A stretch of 64,000 bases of DNA from contig CAYLTY010000012.1 of the NCBI GenBank assembly GCA_964386705.1, forward strand, positions 4,942 through 68,941. The letters are read 5' to 3'. This DNA is from AM-0621 sp964386705 (GTDB lineage Bacteria; Planctomycetota; Planctomycetia; Planctomycetales; Planctomycetaceae). Numbering within the stretch: position 1 is the stretch's first letter; every line of letters begins with the position of its first letter. Under the pieces are notes generated by a model, which worked only from the letters and a program-made list of their open reading frames with translations, was not told the origin of the DNA and ran no database searches. The translations under genes and the position numbers were made by a program. Positions 25,036-34,777 of this stretch are shown here, piece by piece.

Positions 25036-26043
25036 GTGTCTTCTTCTCCAGAGTCTGCTCAGTCTCAATCCATTCCGAATGAGATCTTGCGTCAGTGTCT
25101 GTTTCTGGCAGGGCCCACAGCGAGCGGAAAGACGGACGTCTCACTGCTGCTGGCCGAGCGACTGGGCAACATCGAGATTGTATCGCTCGATTCCATGACG
25201 CTGTATCGCGGTATGGACGTCGGCACCGCGAAGCCTTCGCGACGGCAACGCGAAGCCGTGCCGCATCACCTCATCGATATCATCGACCCGGAAGTTGAAT
25301 ACAGCGTGGCTGAGTACCTCGCCGCTGTGCGCGTGGCGTGTGAGGAGATCGTGGCGCGCGGACACCGTCCGTTGTTTGTCGGCGGCACAGGTCTTTATCT
25401 GCGATCGGTATTACGCGGAGTGTTTGAAGGTCCGCCAGCGGACTGGACCATTCGCAATCGCTTGGAACAACAGGCAAAAGACGCAGCGGACCGCGGTGAC
25501 CACTATTGGCTGATGCGTCAACTCGAGAAGGTCGACTCGGAATCCGCCCTGCGACTGCATCCCAACGACCAGCGCAGGCTGATTCGTGCGATCGAGGTTT
25601 ACGAACTCACCGGTCAACCGTTGTCGAAGCAGCAGAATCAACCCGCGCTGCCAGCCGATCAACGACCGCCGCACGTGTACTGGCTCGACCCTTCGCGCGA
25701 CTGGCTGCATGAACGAATCAACCGGCGAGTCGAACAGATGCTGGAAGTCGGGCTGATTGAGGAAGTTCGCTTCCTAATGGGACGTTCGCAGGGCATGAGC
25801 CACACTGCTCAGCAAGGATTGGGTTACAAGGAAGTGATCGACGCTTTGGGCAATGATCCAGCGGCGGAATTGTCCGCGAGCCAGCTGATTGAGGTTCAGG
25901 AACTCATCCAGGCTCGTACACGACAATTCGCCAAGCGACAGACAACCTGGTTCCGCAACCTCGAAGAATGCTCACCGATCACGCTGAAGGGCGACGAATC
26001 ACCCTCCGATATCGCACAGTTGCTGCAATCGCGATTGGCGTGA
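25036..26043 (+). CDS. miaA: tRNA dimethylallyltransferase
   Basis: A 335-residue enzyme that transfers a dimethylallyl group to A37 of tRNAs that read codons starting with U. The P-loop is GPTASGKT (26-33), followed by the diagnostic DSMTLYRGMDVGTAKP (52-67), FVGGTGLYLRSVLRG, and the C-terminal QGLGYKEV and TRQFAKRQTTWFRN. The start is GTG at 25036; the 25 residues before the P-loop are poorly conserved and a later start is possible. It stands alone here, without hfq or mutL, and ends just before a dispersed repeat and a convergent gene. Confidence 0.97.
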   Translation: MSSSPESAQSQSIPNEILRQCLFLAGPTASGKTDVSLLLAERLGNIEIVSLDSMTLYRGMDVGTAKPSRRQREAVPHHLIDIIDPEVEYSVAEYLAAVRVACEEIVARGHRPLFVGGTGLYLRSVLRGVFEGPPADWTIRNRLEQQAKDAADRGDHYWLMRQLEKVDSESALRLHPNDQRRLIRAIEVYELTGQPLSKQQNQPALPADQRPPHVYWLDPSRDWLHERINRRVEQMLEVGLIEEVRFLMGRSQGMSHTAQQGLGYKEVIDALGNDPAAELSASQLIEVQELIQARTRQFAKRQTTWFRNLEECSPITLKGDESPSDIAQLLQSRLA

Positions 26044-26073
26044 GATTCACATCCGAGACAAATGAATCCAGTC

Positions 26074-26100
26074 CGTTCTGATCGCGGACCGATGAGCGAC
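26074..26100 (+). repeat. 27-base REP-like repeat, copy C
   Basis: CGTTCTGATCGCGG then ACCGATGAGCGAC, differing at three positions from the copy at 15979-16005. It fills the gap between miaA and the convergent gene that ends at 26104. Confidence 0.75.
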
Positions 26101-26103
26101 TTG

Positions 26104-29100
26104 CTATTCCTTGCGGCGGCGGCCGGGGTTCTTTTTGGTGCGCTCGGATGACAGGGACTCGCCCCAGACATGAAGCTGGGCTCGCACTTCCTCTTCGTTG
26201 ACGTGCCGCACGGGCAGGCGCAATTCCAGCTCCGGGGGCTTGATATAATCCGAAGGGGCTTCGAGGCGCGAGACTTCGCGTTCGATGTCCTGCAGCCATT
26301 GCGGGACATCGACGGCGGAACCAGTCTGGTCCTGCATGTAGCTCACGACTTCCTGACGCAGGCGTTCGAACTTTTCAGCGGCGGCGGGAGTGTGCTGCAT
26401 CGCGGGTTCGACCAGCGCCAGCATGCGGTTCACGGCCAGCGGCTTGATAAAACGTTCCTTCAGACGATCGCTGATCGACGGCAGGTGCACGCCATACTTT
26501 TGTTCGAGATCACGCAGGTTTGATATATGCTTGTCAGCGTCAGCCCGCGAGTTGGCTTCCAGAAAATCTTCCAGCATACCCAGCGCCTGCGGACGCGATG
26601 ACATCGCCAGCGAACGATGCACGATGCTTTCCGGAATGCGTTCCCACGCCTGACGGTCGTAACCGGCTTCGATCCGCAGAAAGTCGAGCAGCACGTAAAA
26701 CTTGTCGCCGTAGTCCGACTGCGTTGTCGTCGTATTATATTCGAGGAACCGGTCGAAGCGGTCCACGATGGCCGAGTAGGTGAGTTCAATGAACTCGATA
26801 GCCACATCGCGTTCCAGGTCGCCACGCTCAATCGCGGCCAGCAATTGATTCGGGTGCAGAGGGTCTTCCTGCTGCTCGAGTTGTTCGAGGTACCAGTCGA
26901 CACCGTTGTGCAGGATGACGCGCAGATTACCCAGCGTCAGTGACTTCGGATGAAAAAGTTCCGAACCATACTGCTCAATGAACTCTTTGATGTCCTGCCA
27001 CATCAGGTCATGCCGCAGACCTTCGACTGATGACAGCCGCATGGTCTGACTGTGCTTCAGCCACTGGTCGCTGTAGTGAGCCAGCACATCGCCGATAATG
27101 GTGATGAGTTCGTCGTCCGCGAAGTTGCTATCCTGCCACTTGGCGGCGGACTCGATCAGACAATCCATCGTATTACGCAGCGCCGTGCGGAAGATACGAT
27201 CGAATTCAGTGACCGACATCTGGCTCGGCCGCGTCTCACGTTCCATGCGATGCGCGAGTCGCACCACATGCCAGGTTTCGCGGTAGAGGCCCAGTCGCGG
27301 CAGTTGTTTCAGCAGGAACCGCAGGTCGGCCTGCACCGTACGCGCGGCGAGGATCTGATCCGGATGCCCGCCATTATCAAGCGGAACATACAGCAGCGGT
27401 TTTTTGGACAAGCGACGGAACTGCGCGCCGAGCAGGCGGCGCACCTCACCGACGTCCTGCGTCAGCACGGCTCGATAGAAGCCGATCATGTTGCGATCGT
27501 CTTCGCTGATCTCGTTGCTGGCGACGACGTCCGGCAGCAGACACAGCAGACCGATCTCAGCGATACGGCAGTTGATATGCGCGGCGATCGTTGTATTTAA
27601 TAAGTAGAATTTCGTCTGCAGTTGAATATCAAATTCAACGTTCGCGTCGTGATCACCGCTGGTTTCGTCGATGCCTTGCCGCCAGATGGATTCCATCAGG
27701 CCTTGCAGGTCGGTCTGCAACTGACGCACCCGACGCCACCAGTTGAGCACCGCTTCTGAACGCTCGGGGTCCAGCGGCTGGCCAGCGTTACCGGGAACGC
27801 CGAAGTGTTCCACCGCCAGCGCACCACCTGAAATCTGCCAGAGCTGAGCCAGCGCCATCACGAACTTGATGCGCGGCTCCAGCATCCGATTGATAAGTTC
27901 AAATTCGGTATTACCCAGCGACGAGCCGCTGTCGGCGATATCGCCCATCTGACCATCGTCAGCGGAGTCCTTGAACGTGACGTCGTCATAGGCGGCTTTG
28001 AAGAGATTGTCCTCATCGTCGTCCGCTTCGTTCCATTCGCCTTCGGGAGTTTCACCTTCCCATTTGTCGGATTCGGCAGGCTTTCGCGGCGGAGTATCCG
28101 AGTAGTTATCCAGCTTGGGGACTTCCCAGTACTCACCGGCGTTGGCTTCGAGGTAGTCGAACAGACGACGGATCGAACTCCAGTCGACCGGCAACTTCAT
28201 CGCGCCATCCGGCCCGGCCGTGAAGCGTTCCATCCAGGCGATCAACAAGGCCTGAATCGAGAACGGTCCAGACTCGATGCCGATCTCTTCCGCGCGGCTG
28301 AGCCATTGCACCAGCAGCGCCATCGCCGCGATGTGATCACCCTTTGAGAGCAGGATCTCAATCACGCAGGCGTAGGCTTTCGGCGACTCAAAGCGTTCCA
28401 CGTGCTTGCGCCAGAACGCGATGTTGCCCGCCGCTTCACCCGCCGCCCGCCATTCCGCCAGGGCTGCCGCGACATGCTGAGCAGACTCCAGACTTTCATG
28501 ACCTTCGACTTTGGGGAGCTCTTCGATGACATAACTGGCAAACTGGTCCCAGTACGTAGCGAGCTTCTCAAAGCGGGCAGTGATCTCGTTGAGAATCGTT
28601 TTCTCGCCCTGCGCCGCCGCCTCGGTGAGCGCTCGCGAAAATACGCCGAAAATGCGTTCGAGCATTTCCAGCAGAGTCTCGGCACGTTGATCGGGGATGC
28701 TGTCTTCGCGGGCGGCGAACAGCGGGAAATTGCCCTGAAATCCAAGGATATTCCACGGATCGACGAGCGCTCCACAGTGGATGCCGCGATGCAGCAGGTC
28801 ATCAATTTCCGCGAGAAGCTGATTCGCCTGCGCGATCTGTCCGCCCTCAATCGAGCGTTGAGCCGACGTCAGCCGCCACTGGATCTCGGTTTCAAACCGG
28901 GCCGACGCACAGGGGATAATCTCGGCGTCATGCCGAGCGGCTTCCGTATAACCCATGCGGGCGTAGCAGATCGCCAGATGGCGATGCTGCACCTGAGCCG
29001 CTCCATAGTGGGCGAGATACAGATTTAGCGACTGTCGCACGTGCCCGAATGGCTGCTGCGTCGTCTGCGATTCGCGCTGCAACCGCTTCGCCCGCGCGCC

Positions 29101-30111
29101 GCTCAGCGTCTGCAGCAGTCGCAGATAAAAGTCGTCGCGCTGGCGAGCGACCTTCGGGAGCAAGGACGTCAGCGTGACATTCGAGTCATGCGAGGCCGGT
29201 CCGTCACCACTGATCGCTGACGCCATCAACATCGTACCGCACAGCACGGCGCCGGTGTCGAAGATGGCTTCCTTCTGATCGGACTGCTGCGACACCCACT
29301 GCACCAGGGCGTCCAGAATGATCTTCCGCACGACGAAGCGGCGGTAGTACCCCCGACCGTCGATCAGGTGCGGATCCCACTCGCCGAACAAGTAGTTGGT
29401 CCGCTTGAACATCGGGTGATCGTGATCGTACGCCCGCATGTCCAACGCCAGCTCGTCCATATTGGAGATGTCGAAGCGAGCGGACGCCAGGACTTCCTGA
29501 GGCGCGTTCCGCAAGAGTTCCAGCGCCTGCTCCACGACTGATTGATACGGGGTGGCACACACTCCGGCGCCCGCGATGTAGAGCGGCAGCGGCCGGGTGC
29601 GCTCATGCTCGTAGGGAGCCATCTTCTGCCCGGTTTCCAGCACGGCCAGCGGTCGATAGCCCAGAAAATCGTTCAGACGTTCGATGGCGCCCGAAACAAT
29701 CCGGGGCGTTTCGTCCCAAGGGCCGCCCTCAGCCAGCGTGGCCTCGAAGACTCGCCCGAGAAAGAACGGATTCAGAAAATCCTGATCCGTCAGATGAAAC
29801 AGCAGGTCCGCATGATGAGTGCGAAAACCCGGCAGGACGTGATCGAAGACCAGCGGCAGCAACGATTCGACCTGCGTGGAGTCGCTGAACACCGACGACG
29901 TGCGTTTGAGCGTCGCGAGCGATTCGGTCAAAGCCTGACGCAAAGGATCCCAACCGGACTCAAAACCCGTCCGCACCGCCAACTGGTTGAGCAGGCCGAG
30001 GATAACCGGGTCAGATTTTCCGCTGGAGAAGTTCAGGTAGCCCAACACCTTCGAGAAGAGTTTTTCCAACTCATCCGTTGGTGTCGGCCCAGGTTCATTG
30101 CGATCTGACAT
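26104..30111 (-). CDS. Very large protein of unknown function, planctomycete-type
   Basis: A 1335-residue protein with no signal peptide or membrane segment, starting MSDRNEPGPTPTDELEKLF. An upstream start at 30162 would add 17 residues that do not look conserved. The region at about 165-270 is the most ordered (YEHERTRPLPLYIAGAGV, YDHDHPMFKR, YLFGEWDPHLIDGRGYYRRF). An acidic, probably unstructured segment lies near 680-740 (DDDEDN). Much of the rest reads as long helices of scaffold or TPR type, and it ends in the basic KKNPGRRRKE. Similar-looking proteins are known to me only from planctomycetes, without a function. No neighbour suggests one. Confidence 0.85.
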   Translation of the reverse strand: MSDRNEPGPTPTDELEKLFSKVLGYLNFSSGKSDPVILGLLNQLAVRTGFESGWDPLRQALTESLATLKRTSSVFSDSTQVESLLPLVFDHVLPGFRTHHADLLFHLTDQDFLNPFFLGRVFEATLAEGGPWDETPRIVSGAIERLNDFLGYRPLAVLETGQKMAPYEHERTRPLPLYIAGAGVCATPYQSVVEQALELLRNAPQEVLASARFDISNMDELALDMRAYDHDHPMFKRTNYLFGEWDPHLIDGRGYYRRFVVRKIILDALVQWVSQQSDQKEAIFDTGAVLCGTMLMASAISGDGPASHDSNVTLTSLLPKVARQRDDFYLRLLQTLSGARAKRLQRESQTTQQPFGHVRQSLNLYLAHYGAAQVQHRHLAICYARMGYTEAARHDAEIIPCASARFETEIQWRLTSAQRSIEGGQIAQANQLLAEIDDLLHRGIHCGALVDPWNILGFQGNFPLFAAREDSIPDQRAETLLEMLERIFGVFSRALTEAAAQGEKTILNEITARFEKLATYWDQFASYVIEELPKVEGHESLESAQHVAAALAEWRAAGEAAGNIAFWRKHVERFESPKAYACVIEILLSKGDHIAAMALLVQWLSRAEEIGIESGPFSIQALLIAWMERFTAGPDGAMKLPVDWSSIRRLFDYLEANAGEYWEVPKLDNYSDTPPRKPAESDKWEGETPEGEWNEADDDEDNLFKAAYDDVTFKDSADDGQMGDIADSGSSLGNTEFELINRMLEPRIKFVMALAQLWQISGGALAVEHFGVPGNAGQPLDPERSEAVLNWWRRVRQLQTDLQGLMESIWRQGIDETSGDHDANVEFDIQLQTKFYLLNTTIAAHINCRIAEIGLLCLLPDVVASNEISEDDRNMIGFYRAVLTQDVGEVRRLLGAQFRRLSKKPLLYVPLDNGGHPDQILAARTVQADLRFLLKQLPRLGLYRETWHVVRLAHRMERETRPSQMSVTEFDRIFRTALRNTMDCLIESAAKWQDSNFADDELITIIGDVLAHYSDQWLKHSQTMRLSSVEGLRHDLMWQDIKEFIEQYGSELFHPKSLTLGNLRVILHNGVDWYLEQLEQQEDPLHPNQLLAAIERGDLERDVAIEFIELTYSAIVDRFDRFLEYNTTTTQSDYGDKFYVLLDFLRIEAGYDRQAWERIPESIVHRSLAMSSRPQALGMLEDFLEANSRADADKHISNLRDLEQKYGVHLPSISDRLKERFIKPLAVNRMLALVEPAMQHTPAAAEKFERLRQEVVSYMQDQTGSAVDVPQWLQDIEREVSRLEAPSDYIKPPELELRLPVRHVNEEEVRAQLHVWGESLSSERTKKNPGRRRKE

Positions 30112-30629
30112 TCGCGGTTCCAGCGCGTCCCCTGCCTGACAACGCCCTGCAAACAGTCGCAAGCCAAGTGCGCGTCGTCATCCTTATTTAACTCGGTGAT
30201 TGTGGAGAGTTGTCCAACCGCCAGCAAGGAACTGTTTCGGGTGGCGTCGCAGTGCCGCCGCGGTTGGCCGAACGTCCCTTGTGACACGCTGGAACGAAGC
30301 GCCAAGCTCGCGGAATCGGGGAATACGGCAGCGTCGCTAGGATCGATCCCTGCAGAGTCTCAGCAGCCTGCCGGATCGTTACGACCGGTCGGGTTTGTGG
30401 AGCGTGTCTTTCTTTGGCAACACGCAAATGCCAACCGAGTCCGGAAAAAAACGGGCGCGTTGAGCTTTCGCAACATCCAGACTCAAGTCGGCCTGATTAC
30501 CTTGGGCAGCACGCACATCCGCGATTCGCTTGATGGCGGTCGCCTCATCCAACTGGAGCTGGGATGTGAGTCCCGCGCTGGCAATCCGGATCAAGTTGCC
30601 TCGCCCCTGACACTGCCTGAGTAAACACC
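30112..30629. other. Divergent intergenic region without a clear gene
   Basis: It lies between the 1335-residue gene and a PAS gene. Frames are open on both strands but show no ribosome site or family. A reverse-strand frame near 30379-30594 has a helical stretch (QLDEATAIKRIADVRAAQGN) that might be a gene relic; this is weak. Confidence 0.5.
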
Positions 30630-31091
30630 ATGATTGCGCCCTTCGATCGCGAAGCTGAACTGGAAGAAACCATCGCGGACCTCGAAGCCCTCTATGAGTG
30701 GCATGCGATGATCCTGTCGCAGGCGAAAGTCGGCGTGATTGACTGGCCCGTGAATCAGCCGCGCGTCTACATGTCGCCGTGCCTGAAGTCGATCCTCGGC
30801 TACCGCGAGCACGAAATGCCGAACGCGTTCTCGGAATGGCTCAATCATATCCATTCGGAAGATCGCGAACGCATTTCGACTCAAATCAACGACGCCGTCG
30901 AGAACAATGCCAAGAGCTATCAGGCCGTGCATCGAGTCACTCGCCGCGACGGTTCCCAAGCCTGGATCCTGTTCCGGGCGAAGGTCACCAAGCCGACGGA
31001 TGATCGTCCCAAACGCCTGCTGGGCGCCGTGATCGACATCAGCGACCTGCGCCAGATGATGACCGACGTCCCCGCCGTGCCAGCGAACTGA
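30630..31091 (+). CDS. Single-domain PAS protein
   Basis: A 153-residue soluble protein that is little more than one PAS domain of the PAS_3 type. A helical lead (AELEETIADLEALYEWH) is followed by SPCLKSILGY, HSEDRERI, YQAVHRVTRRDGSQAWIL and LLGAVIDISDLRQ. Such domains sense ligands, redox state or light and usually feed a kinase or cyclase, but no output domain is present here or next door. It may work by binding a partner made elsewhere. The ATG has no strong ribosome site. Confidence 0.9.
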   Translation: MIAPFDREAELEETIADLEALYEWHAMILSQAKVGVIDWPVNQPRVYMSPCLKSILGYREHEMPNAFSEWLNHIHSEDRERISTQINDAVENNAKSYQAVHRVTRRDGSQAWILFRAKVTKPTDDRPKRLLGAVIDISDLRQMMTDVPAVPAN

Positions 31092-31094
31092 GTT

Positions 31095-31237
31095 GTAGGG
31101 TGGGACCAGCATTCGAGGCCGTGATCTGGTGGGCCGGCGCGATCGAGCCCTGTTGTTTGCGGAAACCGACCCTCAAGATCACCTTTTGCCGAATGCGCAG
31201 GCCCACCAAGAAGTCGCGATCGCTTGTCCCACCCTAC
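31095..31237. mobile_element. MITE-like element with terminal inverted repeats
   Basis: A 143-base stretch that begins GTAGGGTGGGACCAG and ends CTTGTCCCACCCTAC, near-perfect inverted ends. A second pair lies inside (TGGTGGGCC and GGCCCACCA). It has no coding capacity and fills the gap between the PAS and Nudix genes. Similar TAGGGTGGGA ends occur in short repeats of many bacteria. Confidence 0.65.
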
Positions 31238-31268
31238 CGCTCAAGGCTTACAAATTGGAAGTAGGTCC

Positions 31269-31649
31269 ATGCCCGAGCCCAAGCGGATTGGCATCGCGAT
31301 CGTCGAACGCGCCGGGTGTTTCCTCGTCGGCACCCGCGGAGTCGGCCAGGATCTCGCTGGATTCGCGGAGTTTCCCGGCGGCAAGTGCCTGCCGGACGAA
31401 GCCTCCGAAGTCTGCGCCGTGAGAGAATGCCTCGAAGAAACCGGGCTCGCGGTCGCGCCGGTGAAACTGCTGCAGCGGCTTGAATTCACCTACCCGCACG
31501 CCGTCGTCGATCTGCACTTCTGGCTGTGCACCCCTGCTTCCGACGCTGAACCTCTCAACGGCTTCCGCTGGGTCGACCGCGCCGAACTGGGTCAACTGCC
31601 CTTCCCCGCCGCCAACGCGGAAGTCGTGCAAACGCTGCTGCAATCCTGA
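31269..31649 (+). CDS. Nudix hydrolase, MutT-like
   Basis: A 126-residue enzyme of the Nudix family, which cleaves nucleoside diphosphates linked to another group. The Nudix box is exact: G-x5-E-x7-R-E-x-x-E-E-x-G-L, reading GKCLPDE, then ASEVCAV, then RECLEETGL. FWLCTPAS and FRWVDRAEL complete the MutT-like fold. A role in clearing oxidised nucleotides is likely but not proven. The start at 31269 (MPEPKRIGIAIV) matches family length; the frame extends 15 codons upstream into the repeat element. Confidence 0.92.
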   Translation: MPEPKRIGIAIVERAGCFLVGTRGVGQDLAGFAEFPGGKCLPDEASEVCAVRECLEETGLAVAPVKLLQRLEFTYPHAVVDLHFWLCTPASDAEPLNGFRWVDRAELGQLPFPAANAEVVQTLLQS

Positions 31650-31816
31650 CCCGTGGAGGACATGTGCCACGCCCGTCCAATGCGGTGGCTCCGCTTGTTC
31701 ACGGATGCCCCGATCGAGCGATCGGTTGTTGCTGAGCGTGCCTTTCGCGACTACGACATAGCGCGAATCTTCTCCAGCCGACCGTCTGAGAGCGTTAGTT
31801 CCGAAGGGCTCACCGC

Positions 31817-34015
31817 ATGAATTCAGTCAAGAAGCTGACGTTCTTATGGACGCCCGGTTCACTGGCTTTGTCGGTGATCGTCATCGTCGTGACGGCGGCT
31901 CTGTGCTATCTCGCCTGGCGACGGAGCGGTTATCGAGCCTCCTTCGGACTCCTTGAACTGCTGCGGCTGGTCATCGTAACTACGGCCGTGGCCATGTTTA
32001 ACCAGCCGGAATGGATCGAAGAGTTTAGGCCAGACGAAAAGGCTTCGATCGCTGTGCTCTGGGACGCGTCCGCCAGCATGAACACCAAGGACGTGCTCAA
32101 CGGCGCCACCGCAGGCTCCAAGGTGATGTCCCGTCATGATGCCATTGAGAAGCTGACCGACAAGGAATCGTGGAATCAGCTGGCCGAGCGCATGAATGTG
32201 GTCATCCAGCCCATTGCCGAACCGCAACCGGGACGCGGATCCGATCTGCATGAGCCACTGGCCACGGCGCCGGAGAAGTTCAAGAACCTGCTCGGTGTGG
32301 TCATAGCTTCGGACGGTGACTGGAACGAGGGACAACCTCCAGTACAGGCGGCATCCAAGCTGCGACTCAAGGGAGTGCCTGTCTTTGCCGTTCCTGTGGG
32401 CAGCACCACTCGTCTGCCGGATGTGGAACTATTAAGCCTCGATGCTCCCACGTTTGGTATCGCCGGAAAGTCCGTGCGGATTCCGTTTACAATCGAAAGC
32501 TCGTTGCCGCGCGATTTCACCACAACCGTCGTTCTGAAAACATCTGACGGTGAAGAGGTCAGTCGCGAAGTTCGTATCGCTCCGATGGGCCGCACGACGG
32601 ATTCCCTGATCTGGAAGCCGAAGGCAACTGGCGACTTCACGGTGACGCTGACAATTCCTCAACACCCGGATGAAACACTACTCGACAACAATGCCATGCA
32701 GGCTCCGGTGGCAATCCGGGAAGAAAAACTGAGAGTGCTGGTCGTTGAGTCCTATCCGCGCTGGGAGTATCGCTATTTGCGAAATGCCTTATCGCGCGAC
32801 CCCGGCATTGAAGTTTCTTGTCTGCTGTTTCATCCGGGGCTCGAAAAGATTGGTGGTGGTAATAAAGACTATATCAAAGCCTTCCCGTCCGGACTGGAAG
32901 AATTATCAAAGTACGACGTCGTCTTTGTGGGAGATGTCGGCGTCGACGACAAGCAACTGACTGACGAGAATTGTCGACTTTTGAAGGGCTTGGTGGAGCA
33001 TCAGGCTTCCGGCCTCGTCTTCATGCCTGGCTGGCAGGGTCGCCAGTTCTCAGTTCTTGATACCGACTTGGGTGATTTGTGTCCCGTGATCCTGGATGAA
33101 GCACAACCCAACGGCTGGGGTTCACGAACGCCGGGCCACTTTGAACTGACGGAACTCGGCCGCCGCAGCCTGCTGACAAAGCTGGCGGATACTCAGGACG
33201 ACAACATGGAAGTCTGGGAGGACCTGCCCGGTTTTCAATGGTATGCGCCGGTGACGAAAGCCAAAGCGGGCAGTGAAGTCTTGGCTGTCCACAAGGATAT
33301 CAGCAACGAACATGGGCGATTGCCGCTGCTGGTGACGCGCACCTTCGGAGCGGGCAAGGTGCTCTTCATGGGCACGGACGGCGCCTGGCGCTGGCGCAAG
33401 GGTGTGGAAGATAAGTATCACTACCGCTTCTGGGGACAGGTTGTGCGGTGGATGGCGTATCAACGCAACATGGCCAAAGGCGAAACGATGCGGCTGTATT
33501 ACTCGCCGGATCAGCCTCAAATGCGGCAGACGCTCGCCCTGCATGCCAACGTCATGGAGAAGAGCGGCGAACCACTTTCCAAGGGAGATGTCACGGCACG
33601 CATCAAGGCGCCGAGCGGCAAACTGGAAACCGTGCGATTCACTTCGTCGGGTGAAGAATGGGGTATGTTTAATAGTCGCTATACCACCCAGGAACCCGGC
33701 AAGCACGAAGTCACGGTGATCTGCAAGCAGACGGGCGCGAGCCTGGAGACGTCGTTCTTCGTGCAGGGAATTGCTGCGGAACGCATCGGCAAACCAGCTC
33801 GGCCGGAAGTGCTGGAAGAGATCGCGCGTGTGACACGCGGCAAAGTCATTGAGCCGTCAAAGATCAACGACATCGTGCAGCTGCTGGCCAACCTGCCTGA
33901 GCCTCCACCGTCAGTACGACGAGTGCAATTGTGGAGTCACCCGATTTTCGCGGGCAGCATTGTCTTGCTACTGGGCGTCTTCTGGGTAGGACGGAAGGTC
34001 ATCGGACTGGTCTGA
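31817..34015 (+). CDS. Membrane protein with VWA-like and glutamine-amidotransferase-like domains
   Basis: A 732-residue protein. Two membrane segments lie near the N-terminus (about 15-35 and 45-62) and one at the C-terminus (SIVLLLGVFWVGRKVIGLV). IAVLWDASASMNTKD is a metal-site-like VWA start (DxSxS), and a CARDB/Ig-like stretch follows. VLVVESYPRWEYRYLRNAL opens a DUF1355/GATase1-like domain without an obvious catalytic Cys. In other planctomycetes such proteins close clusters with MoxR ATPase and DUF58 genes; neither is here. GAAGGG lies upstream of the ATG. It probably serves envelope assembly or complex formation. Confidence 0.82.
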   Translation: MNSVKKLTFLWTPGSLALSVIVIVVTAALCYLAWRRSGYRASFGLLELLRLVIVTTAVAMFNQPEWIEEFRPDEKASIAVLWDASASMNTKDVLNGATAGSKVMSRHDAIEKLTDKESWNQLAERMNVVIQPIAEPQPGRGSDLHEPLATAPEKFKNLLGVVIASDGDWNEGQPPVQAASKLRLKGVPVFAVPVGSTTRLPDVELLSLDAPTFGIAGKSVRIPFTIESSLPRDFTTTVVLKTSDGEEVSREVRIAPMGRTTDSLIWKPKATGDFTVTLTIPQHPDETLLDNNAMQAPVAIREEKLRVLVVESYPRWEYRYLRNALSRDPGIEVSCLLFHPGLEKIGGGNKDYIKAFPSGLEELSKYDVVFVGDVGVDDKQLTDENCRLLKGLVEHQASGLVFMPGWQGRQFSVLDTDLGDLCPVILDEAQPNGWGSRTPGHFELTELGRRSLLTKLADTQDDNMEVWEDLPGFQWYAPVTKAKAGSEVLAVHKDISNEHGRLPLLVTRTFGAGKVLFMGTDGAWRWRKGVEDKYHYRFWGQVVRWMAYQRNMAKGETMRLYYSPDQPQMRQTLALHANVMEKSGEPLSKGDVTARIKAPSGKLETVRFTSSGEEWGMFNSRYTTQEPGKHEVTVICKQTGASLETSFFVQGIAAERIGKPARPEVLEEIARVTRGKVIEPSKINDIVQLLANLPEPPPSVRRVQLWSHPIFAGSIVLLLGVFWVGRKVIGLV

Positions 34016-34049
34016 AGCGGTTAACCGAGACCCGCAGCCCTGTTGCTCC

Positions 34050-34697
34050 TCAGAGATCACTCCGCTTGCTGGTCGGCTCCGGACTCTCTGTCGCTCGGCG
34101 CCATTCGTAGCGCGTGCCGTCGGAGCCGACGAGGACAAACGAGGTCTCTGTGAGATCGACCACCTGCTCGTCCCAAGCGTCGCCCCAGGATTTCTTGGCG
34201 AGTTCCAGTTTCTCCATGGGTGATCCGCCGGTAACTCTGTACTTGGCGCGTTCGCCGTCGAATTCCCAGGCGAGCTGCACTTCGATCCGCTTGCCGAATG
34301 CGAAAGCAAAGACGTCACTGGGCTCAATGATCATTGATGCCGTGCCGTCGGAATTGATCGTCAAGGTGCGGCGGCCGAAACGCTCTTGAAACCAGGTGCC
34401 AACAAGTTGACGCAAAGGATCCTTGGCAGCCGGTTCCTCCCGAGCAGGCTGGGCATCCGCAGTGGCCACCGGGGTCTCTTCCGTGACTGCAGTGGTCGTC
34501 ACGACTGGTTCAGCGTCCAGCGAGGAAGTTTCAATCACAAATTCGGTGGAGGACGAAGATGCGTCGGTCACAGAGGGCACTACGAAGCGGTAGGTCAACA
34601 CGGCCGCAGTGGTGAGCAGCAATGCGAAGGGCGCAACAAAGAGCAGCAGAGTCTGGCCTGCTCCGCGTCGTTCTGGTAACTGAACTTGTTCTTCCAT
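34050..34697 (-). CDS. Single-pass membrane protein with a lipocalin-like domain
   Basis: A 215-residue protein. A short cytoplasmic tail is followed by a transmembrane helix (LLLFVAPFALLLTTAAVLTY, about 15-35), a Thr/Glu/Ala-rich linker (45-90) and a small domain that starts LVGTWFQERFGRRTLTINSDG. The last part resembles the planctomycete lipocalin-like fold (GTW, then a strand, then DGT), but identity is not firm. The start at 34697 has GGAG six bases upstream; an earlier start would add 15 residues. It converges with the VWA-like gene. Confidence 0.72.
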   Translation of the reverse strand: MEEQVQLPERRGAGQTLLLFVAPFALLLTTAAVLTYRFVVPSVTDASSSSTEFVIETSSLDAEPVVTTTAVTEETPVATADAQPAREEPAAKDPLRQLVGTWFQERFGRRTLTINSDGTASMIIEPSDVFAFAFGKRIEVQLAWEFDGERAKYRVTGGSPMEKLELAKKSWGDAWDEQVVDLTETSFVLVGSDGTRYEWRRATESPEPTSKRSDL

Positions 34698-34777
34698 TGA
34701 TTTCTCCGCACGCGCGTCGCAGGCTGCATCATTGATACTCAAGCCCGCCAGTTACTTCTGATACCCATCCTCAGGTT

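Noticed and set aside
25036..25110. A later start for miaA, nearer the P-loop.
   Set aside because: No good ribosome site favours it, so the GTG at 25036 is kept with noted doubt.
30379..30594. Reverse-strand frame with a helical stretch near QLDEATAIKRIADVRAAQGN that might be an outer-membrane efflux relic.
   Set aside because: No ribosome site, no full domain and no wider match to a known family; it stays a passing resemblance.
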